DNA of 64,000 bases. Source: Gammaproteobacteria bacterium (lineage in GTDB: Bacteria > Pseudomonadota > Gammaproteobacteria > Acidiferrobacterales > Sulfurifustaceae). The stretch covers positions 62,001-126,000 of the forward strand of contig JACQFZ010000014.1 of assembly GCA_016199745.1 (NCBI GenBank), read 5' to 3'. Below the pieces are notes generated by a model, which was given only the letters and a program-made list of their open reading frames with translations, searched no databases and was not told the origin of the DNA. The translations under genes and the position numbers were made by a program. This document shows positions 53,981 to 61,333 of this stretch, in pieces. How positions within the stretch are numbered: the first letter of the stretch is position 1; the number at the start of each line of letters is the position of its first letter.

Positions 53981-54544
53981 ATGCGCTCCTCCTCGGTACA
54001 AACGATTGCGCTCTCGCCCCACTCGGAAACCCGCAGCGACGCTGTGCGGCGCATCTCGGTGCAGGTAACGAAAACACCGGACCGAATACTGGCGGTGACA
54101 TACGCCATTGACGGAGATCTCGATCGTCTGCGCGTACCAGCCGTGCGACCGCCGCGAGTCGTCGACAAACTCTGGCAACACACGTGCTGCGAGATTTTCA
54201 TCGCCCGCAAAGGCGCCGCCGAGTACCATGAATTCAACCTAGCGCCATCGGGCGAATGGGACGCATATGCATTTGCGCGTTATCGTGAGCGTGCGCCGTC
54301 TAATGGAACGGTGGACAGCCTGAATCCAAAAATCGCGGTACGCGCTACCGCTAAAAAATTGGAGCTCGATGCCTTGATACCGCTCGATCGTCTATCGCCG
54401 TTGCACGCAGATAGCGCACTATTGCTGGCGCTGGCGGTGGTTATCGAGGATCAAGACGGCCTACTTTATTACTGGGCGCTCAAGCATCCGACCGGCAAGC
54501 CGGATTTCCATCATGCTGATGCGTTCGCACTGGAGCTCGAATGA
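53981..54544 (+). CDS. DOMON-like domain protein
   Basis: A protein of 187 residues without signal peptide. The pattern 'DKLWQHTCCEIFIARKGAAEYHEFNLAPSGEWDAYAFARYRER' is typical of proteins labelled DOMON-like (a carbohydrate-module fold); 'ALAVVIEDQDGLLYYWALKHP' follows and the end 'GKPDFHHADAFALEL' is equally characteristic. Biochemical role unknown. An in-frame ATG at 53963 would add six residues. Its stop overlaps the start of namZ (ATGA), so the two are translationally coupled. This coupling suggests a link to peptidoglycan sugar handling. Confidence 0.78.
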   Translation: MRSSSVQTIALSPHSETRSDAVRRISVQVTKTPDRILAVTYAIDGDLDRLRVPAVRPPRVVDKLWQHTCCEIFIARKGAAEYHEFNLAPSGEWDAYAFARYRERAPSNGTVDSLNPKIAVRATAKKLELDALIPLDRLSPLHADSALLLALAVVIEDQDGLLYYWALKHPTGKPDFHHADAFALELE

Positions 54545-55746
54545 AGTTCGGAATCGATCGGTTACTGGAAGAGGCACAGCTACGCAAACCGTTGCTGGGG
54601 CGACGGGTAGCGCTACTGGCGCATCCGGCGTCGCTGACACGCGATCTCGCGCACTCGCTCGATGCGCTGGCGGCGCTCAAAGACATTAAATTGACGGCGG
54701 CGTTCGGGCCACAGCATGGATTGCGCGGCGACAAACAGGACAACATGATCGAATCGCCGGACTTTACCGACCCGGTGCACGGTATTCCGGTGTTCAGCCT
54801 GTACGGCAAGGTTCGGCGGCCGACGGCGGCGATGATGGATAGCTTCGATGTGTTGCTGGTCGATCTACAAGATTTGGGCTGCCGCATCTATACCTTCATC
54901 ACCACGCTGCGTTACGTGCTCGAAGCGGCGGCCGAACACGGCAAAGCGGTGTGGGTGCTCGATCGGCCGAACCCGGTCGGTCGACCGGTTGAAGGGCTGA
55001 CGTTGCGTACGGGCTGGGAGAGTTTCGTCGGCGCTGGGCCGCTACCGATGCGGCATGGGCTTACGTTGGGCGAGTTAGCGAAGTGGTTCGTGCAAACGTT
55101 GCGCCTTGATGTCGAATGCGATGTCGTGACGATGCAGGGCTGGGAACCGGCCGCGGCGCCGGGACATGGCTGGCCGATCGGCGCGCGCACCTGGGTGAAC
55201 CCAAGTCCGAATGCGCCCAATTTATCGATGGCACGTTGCTACGCGGGCACGGTGATGTTGGAAGGAACGACGCTTTCCGAAGGGCGCGGAACGACGCGGC
55301 CGTTGGAAATTTTCGGTGCGCCGGCGATCGAGCCGCGTGCATTGCTGGCGACGATGCAATCAATTGCACCGCAGTGGCTGCGCGGCTGCCGACTACGCGA
55401 GTGTTGGTTCGAGCCGACGTTTCATAAACACGTCGGCAAGTTGTGCGCCGGCGTGCAGATCCATGTCGACGATCCGGCATATGATCATGAGGCGTTTCGT
55501 CCGTGGCGGCTGTTGGCAGCGGCGTTCAAGGCGCTGCGGCGGATATGCCCCGATTACGATTTGTGGCGCGACTTTCCCTATGAGTACGAGCACGATCGTC
55601 TAGCAATCGATCTCATCAATGGCACGACGTTGCTGCGCGAGTGGGTCGATGATTCCGCGGCGGTCGCGGCGGATCTCGATGCGATCGTCGGTCCTGACGA
55701 AAATGCCTGGCACGAAGAGCGCGAATCGGTGCTGCTGTACCGCTAA
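54541..55746 (+). CDS. namZ: DUF1343/NamZ family exo-beta-N-acetylmuramidase
   Basis: A protein of 401 residues. Conserved family parts are 'RVALLAHPASLTRD', 'KLTAAFGPQHGLRGDKQDNM', 'FSLYGKVRRPTAAMMDSFDVLLVDLQDLGCRIYTFITTLRYVLEAAA', 'WVLDRPNPVGR' and 'YAGTVMLEGTTLSEGRGTTRPLEIFGAP'. In this family a Glu in the EGT(T)LSEGRGT stretch is a good catalytic candidate. NamZ removes terminal MurNAc from peptidoglycan fragments. No signal peptide is seen, so a cytoplasmic recycling role is likelier than secretion. It overlaps the DOMON-like gene by ATGA. Confidence 0.9.
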   Translation: MKFGIDRLLEEAQLRKPLLGRRVALLAHPASLTRDLAHSLDALAALKDIKLTAAFGPQHGLRGDKQDNMIESPDFTDPVHGIPVFSLYGKVRRPTAAMMDSFDVLLVDLQDLGCRIYTFITTLRYVLEAAAEHGKAVWVLDRPNPVGRPVEGLTLRTGWESFVGAGPLPMRHGLTLGELAKWFVQTLRLDVECDVVTMQGWEPAAAPGHGWPIGARTWVNPSPNAPNLSMARCYAGTVMLEGTTLSEGRGTTRPLEIFGAPAIEPRALLATMQSIAPQWLRGCRLRECWFEPTFHKHVGKLCAGVQIHVDDPAYDHEAFRPWRLLAAAFKALRRICPDYDLWRDFPYEYEHDRLAIDLINGTTLLREWVDDSAAVAADLDAIVGPDENAWHEERESVLLYR

Positions 55747-55820
55747 AGATTGAAACCGGCCTGCATGAAGAAATAGGACAGGATGAAGGGATAGCTGCAC
55801 TGACATATCCCCTCACCCTG

Positions 55821-55841
55821 CCCTCTCCCTGAGGGAGAGGG
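55821..55841. repeat. palindromic repeat between namZ and CBS gene
   Basis: A 9-bp stem (CCCTCTCCC / GGGAGAGGG, TGA loop) between convergent genes. It is a member of the window's CCCTCC/GGAGGG family. Confidence 0.6.
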
Positions 55842-55866
55842 AGCCTAAAATCGATTCCTGAAAATA

Positions 55867-56301
55867 CTAGTGCGTTGTCGGTACGCGCCCACTGGGCTTA
55901 GAGATATCGGCGATTGCTTCGCCGGCGGTGCGCGGCGGTACCCGCTGCGACACATCGCCCAACGAGACGATTCCAACGAGGCGTTTTTCCCGGTTGAGAA
56001 CCGGCAGGCGGCGCACTTGGTTGTCGCCCATATTCTTTGCGACATGCTCGATATCCTCGTCGTCATAACAGTACAGCACTTGCTGACTCATGACGTCGCG
56101 CACAGGCGTGTCGGGTGAGCGATGCTCGGCGACGGCGCGGATAGCGATATCGCGGTCCGTGATCACGCCGACCAGTCGATCGTTCTCGCGGACCGGCAGC
56201 ACGCCGGTATCGGCCTCGGCCATCATCTTTGCCACTTCGCTGATGGTCTGATCGGGCCTGGCGAGCAGTACTTCATGGGTCATGACTTCCCTGACTTTCA
56301 T
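55867..56301 (-). CDS. CBS domain pair protein
   Basis: A protein of 144 residues formed by two CBS motifs. The first is 'VREVMTHEVLLARPDQTISEVAKMMAEADTGVLPVRENDRLVGVITDRDIAIRAVA'; the second 'VRDVMSQQVLYCYDDEDIEHVAKNMGDNQVRRLPVLNREKRLVGIVSLGDVSQ'. Such pairs bind adenosine nucleotides and sense energy state; no effector domain is attached. The start is fixed by AAGGAGG six bases before the ATG at 56301. A long upstream extension in frame crosses the tRNA-Phe fragment and is rejected. This is the last backbone gene before the integrative element. Confidence 0.9.
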   Translation of the reverse strand: MKVREVMTHEVLLARPDQTISEVAKMMAEADTGVLPVRENDRLVGVITDRDIAIRAVAEHRSPDTPVRDVMSQQVLYCYDDEDIEHVAKNMGDNQVRRLPVLNREKRLVGIVSLGDVSQRVPPRTAGEAIADISKPSGRVPTTH

Positions 56302-56550
56302 TACTGCCTCCTTTTGTCTGTTAGCAATCCCGTTTCGACCGCGGTAGTACGTCAATGTTTCGCCGCTGATCGCCATAACTCCCGCGTTGTATCGGCGGGC
56401 TTGTATTTTGTACGCGTATTCCCCAAGAAAAAGCGACTCTGGCAAAACAAGCTTATTGGACGAACTTATTAATGGCTGAAAAAAATCGATTAACGGCTTA
56501 CCGTTCCTAACCGTCTTCAGTGCGTCGCATCCGCTTTGACACTGATCTTC
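56302..56550. other. 249-base spacer left of the integrative element
   Basis: No gene is seen. The stretch should carry the promoter of the CBS gene. It contains no 5' half of tRNA-Phe, which one would expect if the element had inserted into an intact tRNA gene read left to right. Confidence 0.5.
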
Positions 56551-56650
56551 AAAATCCGCGTGTCGACAGTTCAATTCTGCCCCCGGCCACCATTCTTTCA
56601 ATCAGTTGCAACACTCGCCTTAACTCCAGTAATCAGCTTGCGGGAGTTTT
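56551..56650 (+). repeat. left direct repeat (attL) with tRNA-Phe 3' fragment
   Basis: 100 bases that recur at 62363-62462 with only two differences. The first 44 bases are the 3' part of a tRNA-Phe gene: the 3' side of the anticodon stem, the T arm (here with a G-to-A change in the stem), the acceptor strand CCCGGCC and ACCA. The 56 bases after CCA are also repeated. The integrase stop codon lies 7 bases to the right. Confidence 0.88.
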
Positions 56651-56656
56651 GCGTGA

Positions 56657-57739
56657 CTAGCTTACGCAAAGCCTCCGCAACACGACGAGTTCCGGTTTAT
56701 CGCCGTTCCGGTCACACACTCTGTTTGCCGCCTCCATAAGCTTCGACAGCTCGGCGGCAGAGTAATGTGTAGTGATCCGCCCTGCTCGGTGCCCTAACAA
56801 GTCCTGCCGGTCCTCAAAGCTCACGCCAGCGGCCCGTAGCCTGCGACCGAACGTGTGTTTGAGGTCATGCACACGCACCTGCGGCAATCCAACCTTGGCC
56901 CTTGCCCGCAGCCAGGCGTGATTCAACATGCGCGTTACCGACTTGTCCTTGTAGACGAACACGTGCGTGGGATGTCTTCCGCGCTGCGTGTTCACCACCG
57001 AGAGCGCGATCCGGTTCAATACGATCAGCCGGTCGTCCCCGTTCTTCACAAACTGCCTTGGCACAATAAACACCGAGGTGTCCAACTCCGGCACGTTAAC
57101 TTCCCAATCCCATCGCAGATTACAGATTTCGTTATCGCGGCAACCTGTGTTCACCGCAAACAACGCCATCCGCGAAAGGTGTTCTGGCAATTCCTGGAAT
57201 AGCTTCGTCTGCTCGTCCCAACTCAGCGGATAAGGTTGTCGCTTGTTGGTATCGGGCAGCAGCTTAATCTTCGGCGCTGCCAGCAACCACGTCATGCCGT
57301 AGTCGTCCACCCACTCCGTCGCCGCCAGATTCAAGATGCGGCGGACAACTTTGAGACCGTGGTTAATCGTTCCCACGGCTACGCGTTCCTTGCGTCGGTG
57401 TTCTATCCAAGGCTGTAGTACTCCCAGGTGGAGTCTATCGAGCGAAGCGTTTCCTATCGCCGGCATCAGCATCTTCAACTGCCCGATGTCGCCGCGTAGG
57501 CTGCGCTTGTGTTGATTCTCCAACACGAACTTCGCCGCCGCCTGCTCGAAACTCCTCTGAGGTCTTACGCCGTAGACTTGCGCCTGCCGGGTTGTCTCGA
57601 TCTGCCTCGCGAGGTACTGCTCTGCCTCTTCGAGGTTAACCGTTCCAGTGCTTTGGCAAAATCGCCGCCCGCGAATGCGTTTGTCGATGTGCCAAACACC
57701 GTCCCGTCTGACGAGTCCCGGTGTCTTTCTGCGTCCCAT
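56657..57739 (-). CDS. tyrosine recombinase/integrase
   Basis: A protein of 360 residues. The catalytic Arg is in 'NTGCRDNEICNLRW'. The HxxK/R box is 'VHDLKHTFGRRLRAAGVSFEDRQDLLGH', the last His also being an active-site residue, and the nucleophile Tyr is in 'TTHYSAAELSKLM'. The N-terminal SAM-like domain covers about 60-150. The HDLKHTFGRRL form (Lys instead of the second Arg) is typical of integrases of small islands in Xanthomonas- and Pseudomonas-like hosts. Its stop lies 7 bases from the attachment repeat. Its first 58 codons overlap the 3' end of the excisionase-like gene in another frame. Confidence 0.94.
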   Translation of the reverse strand: MGRRKTPGLVRRDGVWHIDKRIRGRRFCQSTGTVNLEEAEQYLARQIETTRQAQVYGVRPQRSFEQAAAKFVLENQHKRSLRGDIGQLKMLMPAIGNASLDRLHLGVLQPWIEHRRKERVAVGTINHGLKVVRRILNLAATEWVDDYGMTWLLAAPKIKLLPDTNKRQPYPLSWDEQTKLFQELPEHLSRMALFAVNTGCRDNEICNLRWDWEVNVPELDTSVFIVPRQFVKNGDDRLIVLNRIALSVVNTQRGRHPTHVFVYKDKSVTRMLNHAWLRARAKVGLPQVRVHDLKHTFGRRLRAAGVSFEDRQDLLGHRAGRITTHYSAAELSKLMEAANRVCDRNGDKPELVVLRRLCVS

Positions 57740-57978
57740 AAATGTTCTCCTTTCGGAAAACCGAGACGCCCGTTGCAGCCGAAGTATTGATCGGCCCAGG
57801 CGTCGAGTTCAAGTCGATCGAAGGCTACGCCCTGTATCCCCATGCGTTTCTCGTGCAGCCGTGGGCGCACCTCGGCGTTGAAGCGATTCCGGTCCATGCC
57901 TAGGTACGCCGGCGCATCGCGCAGGCGGATGATGCGAGGAAGCGGCAATCGAGAAAAATGGTTGTCGCCACGCGTCAT
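57565..57978 (-). CDS. excisionase-like/AlpA-type DNA-binding protein
   Basis: A protein of 137 residues. The N-terminal half has the helix-turn-helix-like pattern 'PRIIRLRDAPAYLGMDRNRFNAEVRPRLHEKRMGIQGVAFDRLELDAWADQY', found in small regulators next to island integrases. The C-terminal tail ('GTVFGTSTNAFAGGDFAKALERLTSKRQSSTSRG') is also conserved in that group. It probably controls integrase direction or expression. The final 175 bases also encode the start of the integrase in another frame. The ATG at 57978 gives a start close to the conserved part; an in-frame GTG further upstream is possible. Confidence 0.75.
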   Translation of the reverse strand: MTRGDNHFSRLPLPRIIRLRDAPAYLGMDRNRFNAEVRPRLHEKRMGIQGVAFDRLELDAWADQYFGCNGRLGFPKGEHLWDAERHRDSSDGTVFGTSTNAFAGGDFAKALERLTSKRQSSTSRGRSRQPGRRKSTA

Positions 57979-58087
57979 GGCAACGTACTCGCGCGTTGCG
58001 ATACGCCGGTGTCTGATTTCGACGGCGACAACGCCGCTCGTAGAAGTCGTCGTCGAACATCGCCCCAACGGGAGTGGGGCGAGAAAA

Positions 58088-58276
58088 CTATTTCTCGGTA
58101 AGCCTGAGAGACCTGCTCGATGAGTTCCTTCGCAGCGGCATGCTGCCGCCATGTTTAGCGGTCTCCCGCAGATAGAAACAAACGGGTTCGCCTTTGACGT
58201 GATGACGTAAGGTCCAGTTGTCGAGCGGGCAGAGAGGAGCATTGCAGTAATCGAACCGAGGACAGGGGCTAGTCAT
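58088..58276 (-). CDS. small cysteine-rich protein of integrative elements
   Basis: A protein of 62 residues. The core 'CPRFDYCNAPLCPLDNWTLRHHVKGEPVCFYLRE' holds four cysteines in the spacing C-x6-C-x4-C-x16-C, which suggests a small zinc-binding fold. I recall similar 'CPRY..CNAPICPLD......GE.VCFYL.E' proteins of unknown function near island integrases. I chose the ATG at 58276; a longer frame to 58327 extends into the upstream region. It lies between the excisionase-like gene and the hairpin cluster and probably belongs to the integration module transcript. Confidence 0.65.
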   Translation of the reverse strand: MTSPCPRFDYCNAPLCPLDNWTLRHHVKGEPVCFYLRETAKHGGSMPLRRNSSSRSLRLTEK

Positions 58277-58398
58277 TGTTGTATCCCCAAAACAGTTAAC
58301 GCTAGATGTTGAGTCCTCCGACCACAACAGATGAAAAAGATTTCGAAATGTTACTAAGTCGCCGTTCGTCGATTTCAGAAGAAGGATTCATCACGACA

Positions 58399-58520
58399 AA
58401 GGGGTATGGCAGGATAGGCTTTTGGTGGTACAAAAAGCCGCTGGCGATTCTCGCCAGCCGAACTCGCCGCGATGCGGCGGGGGTCTTGTATCTCAAGACC
58501 CCTATCCTGCCATACCCCTT
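58399..58520. other. 122-nt multi-hairpin (cloverleaf-like) structure
   Basis: A perfect 20-bp inverted repeat (58399-58418 with 58501-58520) encloses four hairpins. They are TTTTG/CAAAA (58420-58435), GCTGGCGA/TCGCCAGC with a TTC loop (58440-58458), CGCCGC/GCGGCG with a GAT loop (58465-58479) and GGGTCTTG/CAAGACCC with a TATCT loop (58481-58501 region). Both strands can fold this way. It lies in the 407-base gap between the integration module and the cargo genes. Reading frames through it (plus and minus) look like chance frames. It could be a structured RNA, a single-strand DNA site such as an origin, or a recombination site. Confidence 0.75.
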
Positions 58521-58683
58521 GCCGTACTTCTGTCCAATACTTTTCCTCGTGCTGTCGGAGGGTCTTCTCGGAAAAGATGATAGGAGGACCCCGTCTAGTT
58601 ATGTAATCTGAGTATCTGTCTAATACACGGTTCGTTAGCCATCAGAATAGATGCCATAACCATCCTACTGAACTGAACCCATA

Positions 58684-59262
58684 ATGATCCGCGAAGCTCT
58701 ATTACAGTCACTTCGAAGCAGCACGCCGGCTGCGTTCGTTGAGGGCCATCTCTTCGACCGTATCCCTGCAATATTCGCCAATGATCGTACGCTCTTCGTA
58801 AACTGGAAAAGGGCGCTCGCTGAATATGTTGAGGTCGATCCAGCCTGCATCACCATCGTCGGAAGTGCCGCAACTGGGGCAAGCCTGAATCCGTCCAAAA
58901 ACTTTAAGCCATTCGATGACGGCTCGGACGTAGACGTCGCCATTGTCTCGCCCTACCACTTCTCAGTCGGCTGGCGTTACCTGCGCATGAACGGCGCCAG
59001 ACGGCTTCGCGTTGACGCACGAACCCGCATAGCATGGGACGAGCACGTTAACCGCTACATCTACTGGGGAACGATCGCTACGGACCGCCTGCTTGGCGTC
59101 TTGCCCTTTGGCTTGCAGTGGCTGAATGCCATAAGCAAAGTCGCACAACTTCAACCAACACTTGGGCGCTCAGTCAATCTGCGAATCTACGCGGACTACG
59201 ACTCATTGCGCGCTTACCACGTACAAGGCGTACGTGCCCTACGCGACTCACACTTCGGATAA
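58684..59262 (+). CDS. nucleotidyltransferase-fold protein, defence candidate
   Basis: A protein of 192 residues. The nucleotidyltransferase signature is present: GSAATGASL (about 60) followed by 'FDDGSDVDVAIVS' with the metal-binding D-x-D. The spacing Gly-Ser to D-V-D (about 20 residues) fits the Pol beta superfamily. The rest ('VGWRYLRMNGARRLRVDARTR', 'YWGTIATDRLLGVLPFGLQWLNAI') is helical and unassigned. A third carboxylate is not obvious. Whether it makes a cyclic nucleotide, modifies RNA or protein, or is inactive cannot be read. The DUF262 gene follows after four bases, so the two are co-translated. No Shine-Dalgarno is evident for the ATG. Confidence 0.75.
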   Translation: MIREALLQSLRSSTPAAFVEGHLFDRIPAIFANDRTLFVNWKRALAEYVEVDPACITIVGSAATGASLNPSKNFKPFDDGSDVDVAIVSPYHFSVGWRYLRMNGARRLRVDARTRIAWDEHVNRYIYWGTIATDRLLGVLPFGLQWLNAISKVAQLQPTLGRSVNLRIYADYDSLRAYHVQGVRALRDSHFG

Positions 59263-59266
59263 CGAC

Positions 59267-60310
59267 ATGCAACGCTACCTGAACACGACCCAGCGCACCG
59301 TAGTTTGGTTCAAGAAGACGTTTGAAGCCGGTGACATCATCATAAAAGCGCCTTTCCAACGCAACCCTGTATGGTCCGACCGGCAGAAGAGCGCCCTCAT
59401 TGATACCATCTTGCTGGAGTACCCGATTCCGGAACTCTACATGCAGGAGTTGACGGACGCGTCTGGTGATCAAAAGCACGTCGTAGTCGACGGACAACAG
59501 CGCATTCGCGCTGTGCTCTCTTTTTTGGCTGGAGAATATGCACTCGACGATGAGAGTCCACATTGGGCTGGGCTTGCATTCGACGATCTGTCGCCAGACG
59601 ATCGAAAGAAGGTATTCGAATACAACTTCATCGTTCGTTTGCTTCCTGAAATGCCAGACGAAGAATTGCGCGCCATCTTCCAGCGCATCAATCGAAACAC
59701 CGTCATCCTCAATCCACAGGAATTACGCCACGCCACCTATTGGGGGCCGTTTATCAAACTCATGGAAGAGTTAGCTGACCTTGAATTCTGGAGCGTCGCG
59801 GGCCTATTTTCGGCTAACGACCGGAGACGAATGCTCGACGCAGAGTATGTCAGCGAGCTTGCGGTTGCCGTATTGAACGGACTCCAGAACAAGAAGAAGA
59901 ATCTTGAAGAGTTCTACCAACAGTATGAGACGACTTTTGAGGAGGCAGAACAACTTAAGAGCATCTTCATCAGGGTCTTAGGGGAAATCGAACAACTACT
60001 GCCAGACATGTCAAAGACTAGATGGCGGAAGAAATCTGATTTCTATTCACTCTTCCTAAAGCTCGCGCGTCATGCGGCAGCGCTGCCTCTTTCAGCGGAC
60101 GCCCGAAACCAAGCGTCAACAATATTGCTCCAACTAGCTTCCACTGTCGACGCGATCGTTAGCGGAAAGCTCGAGGCAGGTGCAGCCGACGAAGATATAC
60201 AAACCTATGTCAAAAACGTTGAGCGCGCGGCCTCGGATCTTGGAAGCCGCAAGGGCCGTGAACAGGTATTAGATAACAGGCTCGCTACCATTCTCCCGAA
60301 AAACGGCTAA
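59267..60310 (+). CDS. DUF262 family protein (DGQQR motif)
   Basis: A protein of 347 residues. The DUF262 core is complete: 'FEAGDIIIKAPFQRNPVWSDRQKSALIDTILLEYPIPELYM', the DGQQR motif in 'VVVDGQQRIRAVLSFL', and 'IFQRINRNTVILNPQELRHATY'. DUF262 is a ParB/sulfiredoxin-like NTPase module found in GmrSD, BrxU and SspE nucleases. Here the C-terminal part ('FEEAEQLKSIFIRVLGEIEQLLP' and after) has no HNH (DUF1524) motif, so any effector must be new or come from the partner protein. I chose the ATG at 59267, four bases after the upstream stop, instead of a TTG at 59162. It probably forms one system with the nucleotidyltransferase. Confidence 0.88.
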   Translation: MQRYLNTTQRTVVWFKKTFEAGDIIIKAPFQRNPVWSDRQKSALIDTILLEYPIPELYMQELTDASGDQKHVVVDGQQRIRAVLSFLAGEYALDDESPHWAGLAFDDLSPDDRKKVFEYNFIVRLLPEMPDEELRAIFQRINRNTVILNPQELRHATYWGPFIKLMEELADLEFWSVAGLFSANDRRRMLDAEYVSELAVAVLNGLQNKKKNLEEFYQQYETTFEEAEQLKSIFIRVLGEIEQLLPDMSKTRWRKKSDFYSLFLKLARHAAALPLSADARNQASTILLQLASTVDAIVSGKLEAGAADEDIQTYVKNVERAASDLGSRKGREQVLDNRLATILPKNG

Positions 60311-60335
60311 CTCTATTAGTGTATTTGAGGCTGGC

Positions 60336-60382
60336 TTGACAAAACATGCACAAAGTGGCACTGTACGTGTACAGTGCCACTT
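60336..60382 (+). promoter_or_regulatory. abiE promoter with 14-2-14 perfect palindromic operator
   Basis: A TTGACA box (60336-60341) is followed by a perfect palindrome, 60353-60366 and 60369-60382, with a GT spacer. The palindrome covers the expected -10 and start-site region and the GTG start codon at 60374. AbiEi proteins are known to repress their own operon by binding inverted repeats, so this is the likely operator. If the promoter call is right, the transcript is nearly leaderless. The central CTGTACGTGTACAG recurs in the palindrome after abiEii. Confidence 0.75.
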
Positions 60383-61333
60383 AAGACATCTTCCTCCGCT
60401 AAGAATAAAAAGTCCGAAAAGAAAGTTTCGGTAAACTCCAAGAACGAACTCAAACTGTATCGGGAACTACTCCCGCTCCTGCACACACCGCGGCGTTACG
60501 AAGCAATCCGGCCAGTAATAAATCAGTTTGGTCTGGAGCAAAACCTATCAGTAAGTGGATTGGGCCGACTCGAAAGGCGCGTTCTTTCTGAGGGGCTGAA
60601 TAAGCTCAAACTGAAGTGGAAGGGTTCATACAGGACCATTCCAGATATCTATTCCACGTTACCAAGTACTGACGTGAACCCGCTAGAGGTGGCCATAGCA
60701 TTTTACCCAAGATCATATCTCTGTTACCAAACCGCCCTTTTCTGGAATGAGCTCACCAAACAAGTTCCACGCACCTTTTTTATCGCCCAGGAGCGACCCA
60801 GCACTTCTTCCAAAACTGTAGCTCCGGAGAACTTCGATGATTTTGAATTACGGGACGCTTTCGTAAAACCGCCTAAAGAACATCCAAACGTAGCTTCTCT
60901 TGGAGAGTACCGATTCGTGTTCTTGGCCAGAGCTTATACCGGGAGTGCCGGAGTCGAATTGCGCGATATACCCTTCAAACAAAAAAAAGTTCCGACGCTT
61001 ATAACGGGGCTAGAGAGAACGCTGCTCGACTGTATTGCGGTTCCAGAAAATGCTGGGGGAATTTCAAATGTCGTCGATGCCACAAAACAAGCCGCGGAAA
61101 GAATCAAGCTAGATTCCCTGATTGAACTTTATAGCCAACTGGAGTTCAAGTATCCGCATTGGCAGCGGATTGGGTTATTGCTGGATCGGGTTGGTCATCT
61201 CAAGCTTGCAAAAAGATGGGGGGCGCAATTCGGTCCCCCTAAAAACAAATTCTATCTGACCAAAGGTTACAAGCTCGAATGGGAGTTCGATGAATCGTGG
61301 GGCGTGTACTATCCCCGAGGTCTTTTTAAATGA
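60374..61333 (+). CDS. abiEi: AbiEi family type IV antitoxin/transcriptional regulator
   Basis: A protein of 319 residues. The N-terminal 60 residues ('LKLYRELLPLLHTPRRYEAIRPVI', 'GLGRLERRVLSEGLNKLKLKWKGSYR') are a winged-helix DNA-binding region. The AbiEi domain is recognisable from 'FYPRSYLCYQTALFWNELTKQVPRTFFIAQE' and 'LITGLERTLLDCIAVPENAGGI'. AbiEi neutralises AbiEii without direct binding (type IV) and represses the operon. The start is a GTG inside the operator palindrome; no ATG lies further in. Its stop overlaps the toxin start as ATGA. Base composition is lower in GC than the backbone. Confidence 0.87.
   Translation: MPLKTSSSAKNKKSEKKVSVNSKNELKLYRELLPLLHTPRRYEAIRPVINQFGLEQNLSVSGLGRLERRVLSEGLNKLKLKWKGSYRTIPDIYSTLPSTDVNPLEVAIAFYPRSYLCYQTALFWNELTKQVPRTFFIAQERPSTSSKTVAPENFDDFELRDAFVKPPKEHPNVASLGEYRFVFLARAYTGSAGVELRDIPFKQKKVPTLITGLERTLLDCIAVPENAGGISNVVDATKQAAERIKLDSLIELYSQLEFKYPHWQRIGLLLDRVGHLKLAKRWGAQFGPPKNKFYLTKGYKLEWEFDESWGVYYPRGLFK

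Noticed and set aside
56302-56601. N-terminal extension of the CBS protein starting MKEWWPGAELNCRHADF
   Set aside because: This is the antisense reading of a tRNA-Phe 3' end, a well-known artefact. The real start at 56301 has AAGGAGG in front. The same artefact appears at 62231-62426.
58306-58611. Plus-strand open frame of 101 codons across the hairpin cluster
   Set aside because: Its middle is the inverted repeat and four hairpins read as codons; composition is not protein-like, and an opposite frame is equally open. The structure explains the openness.
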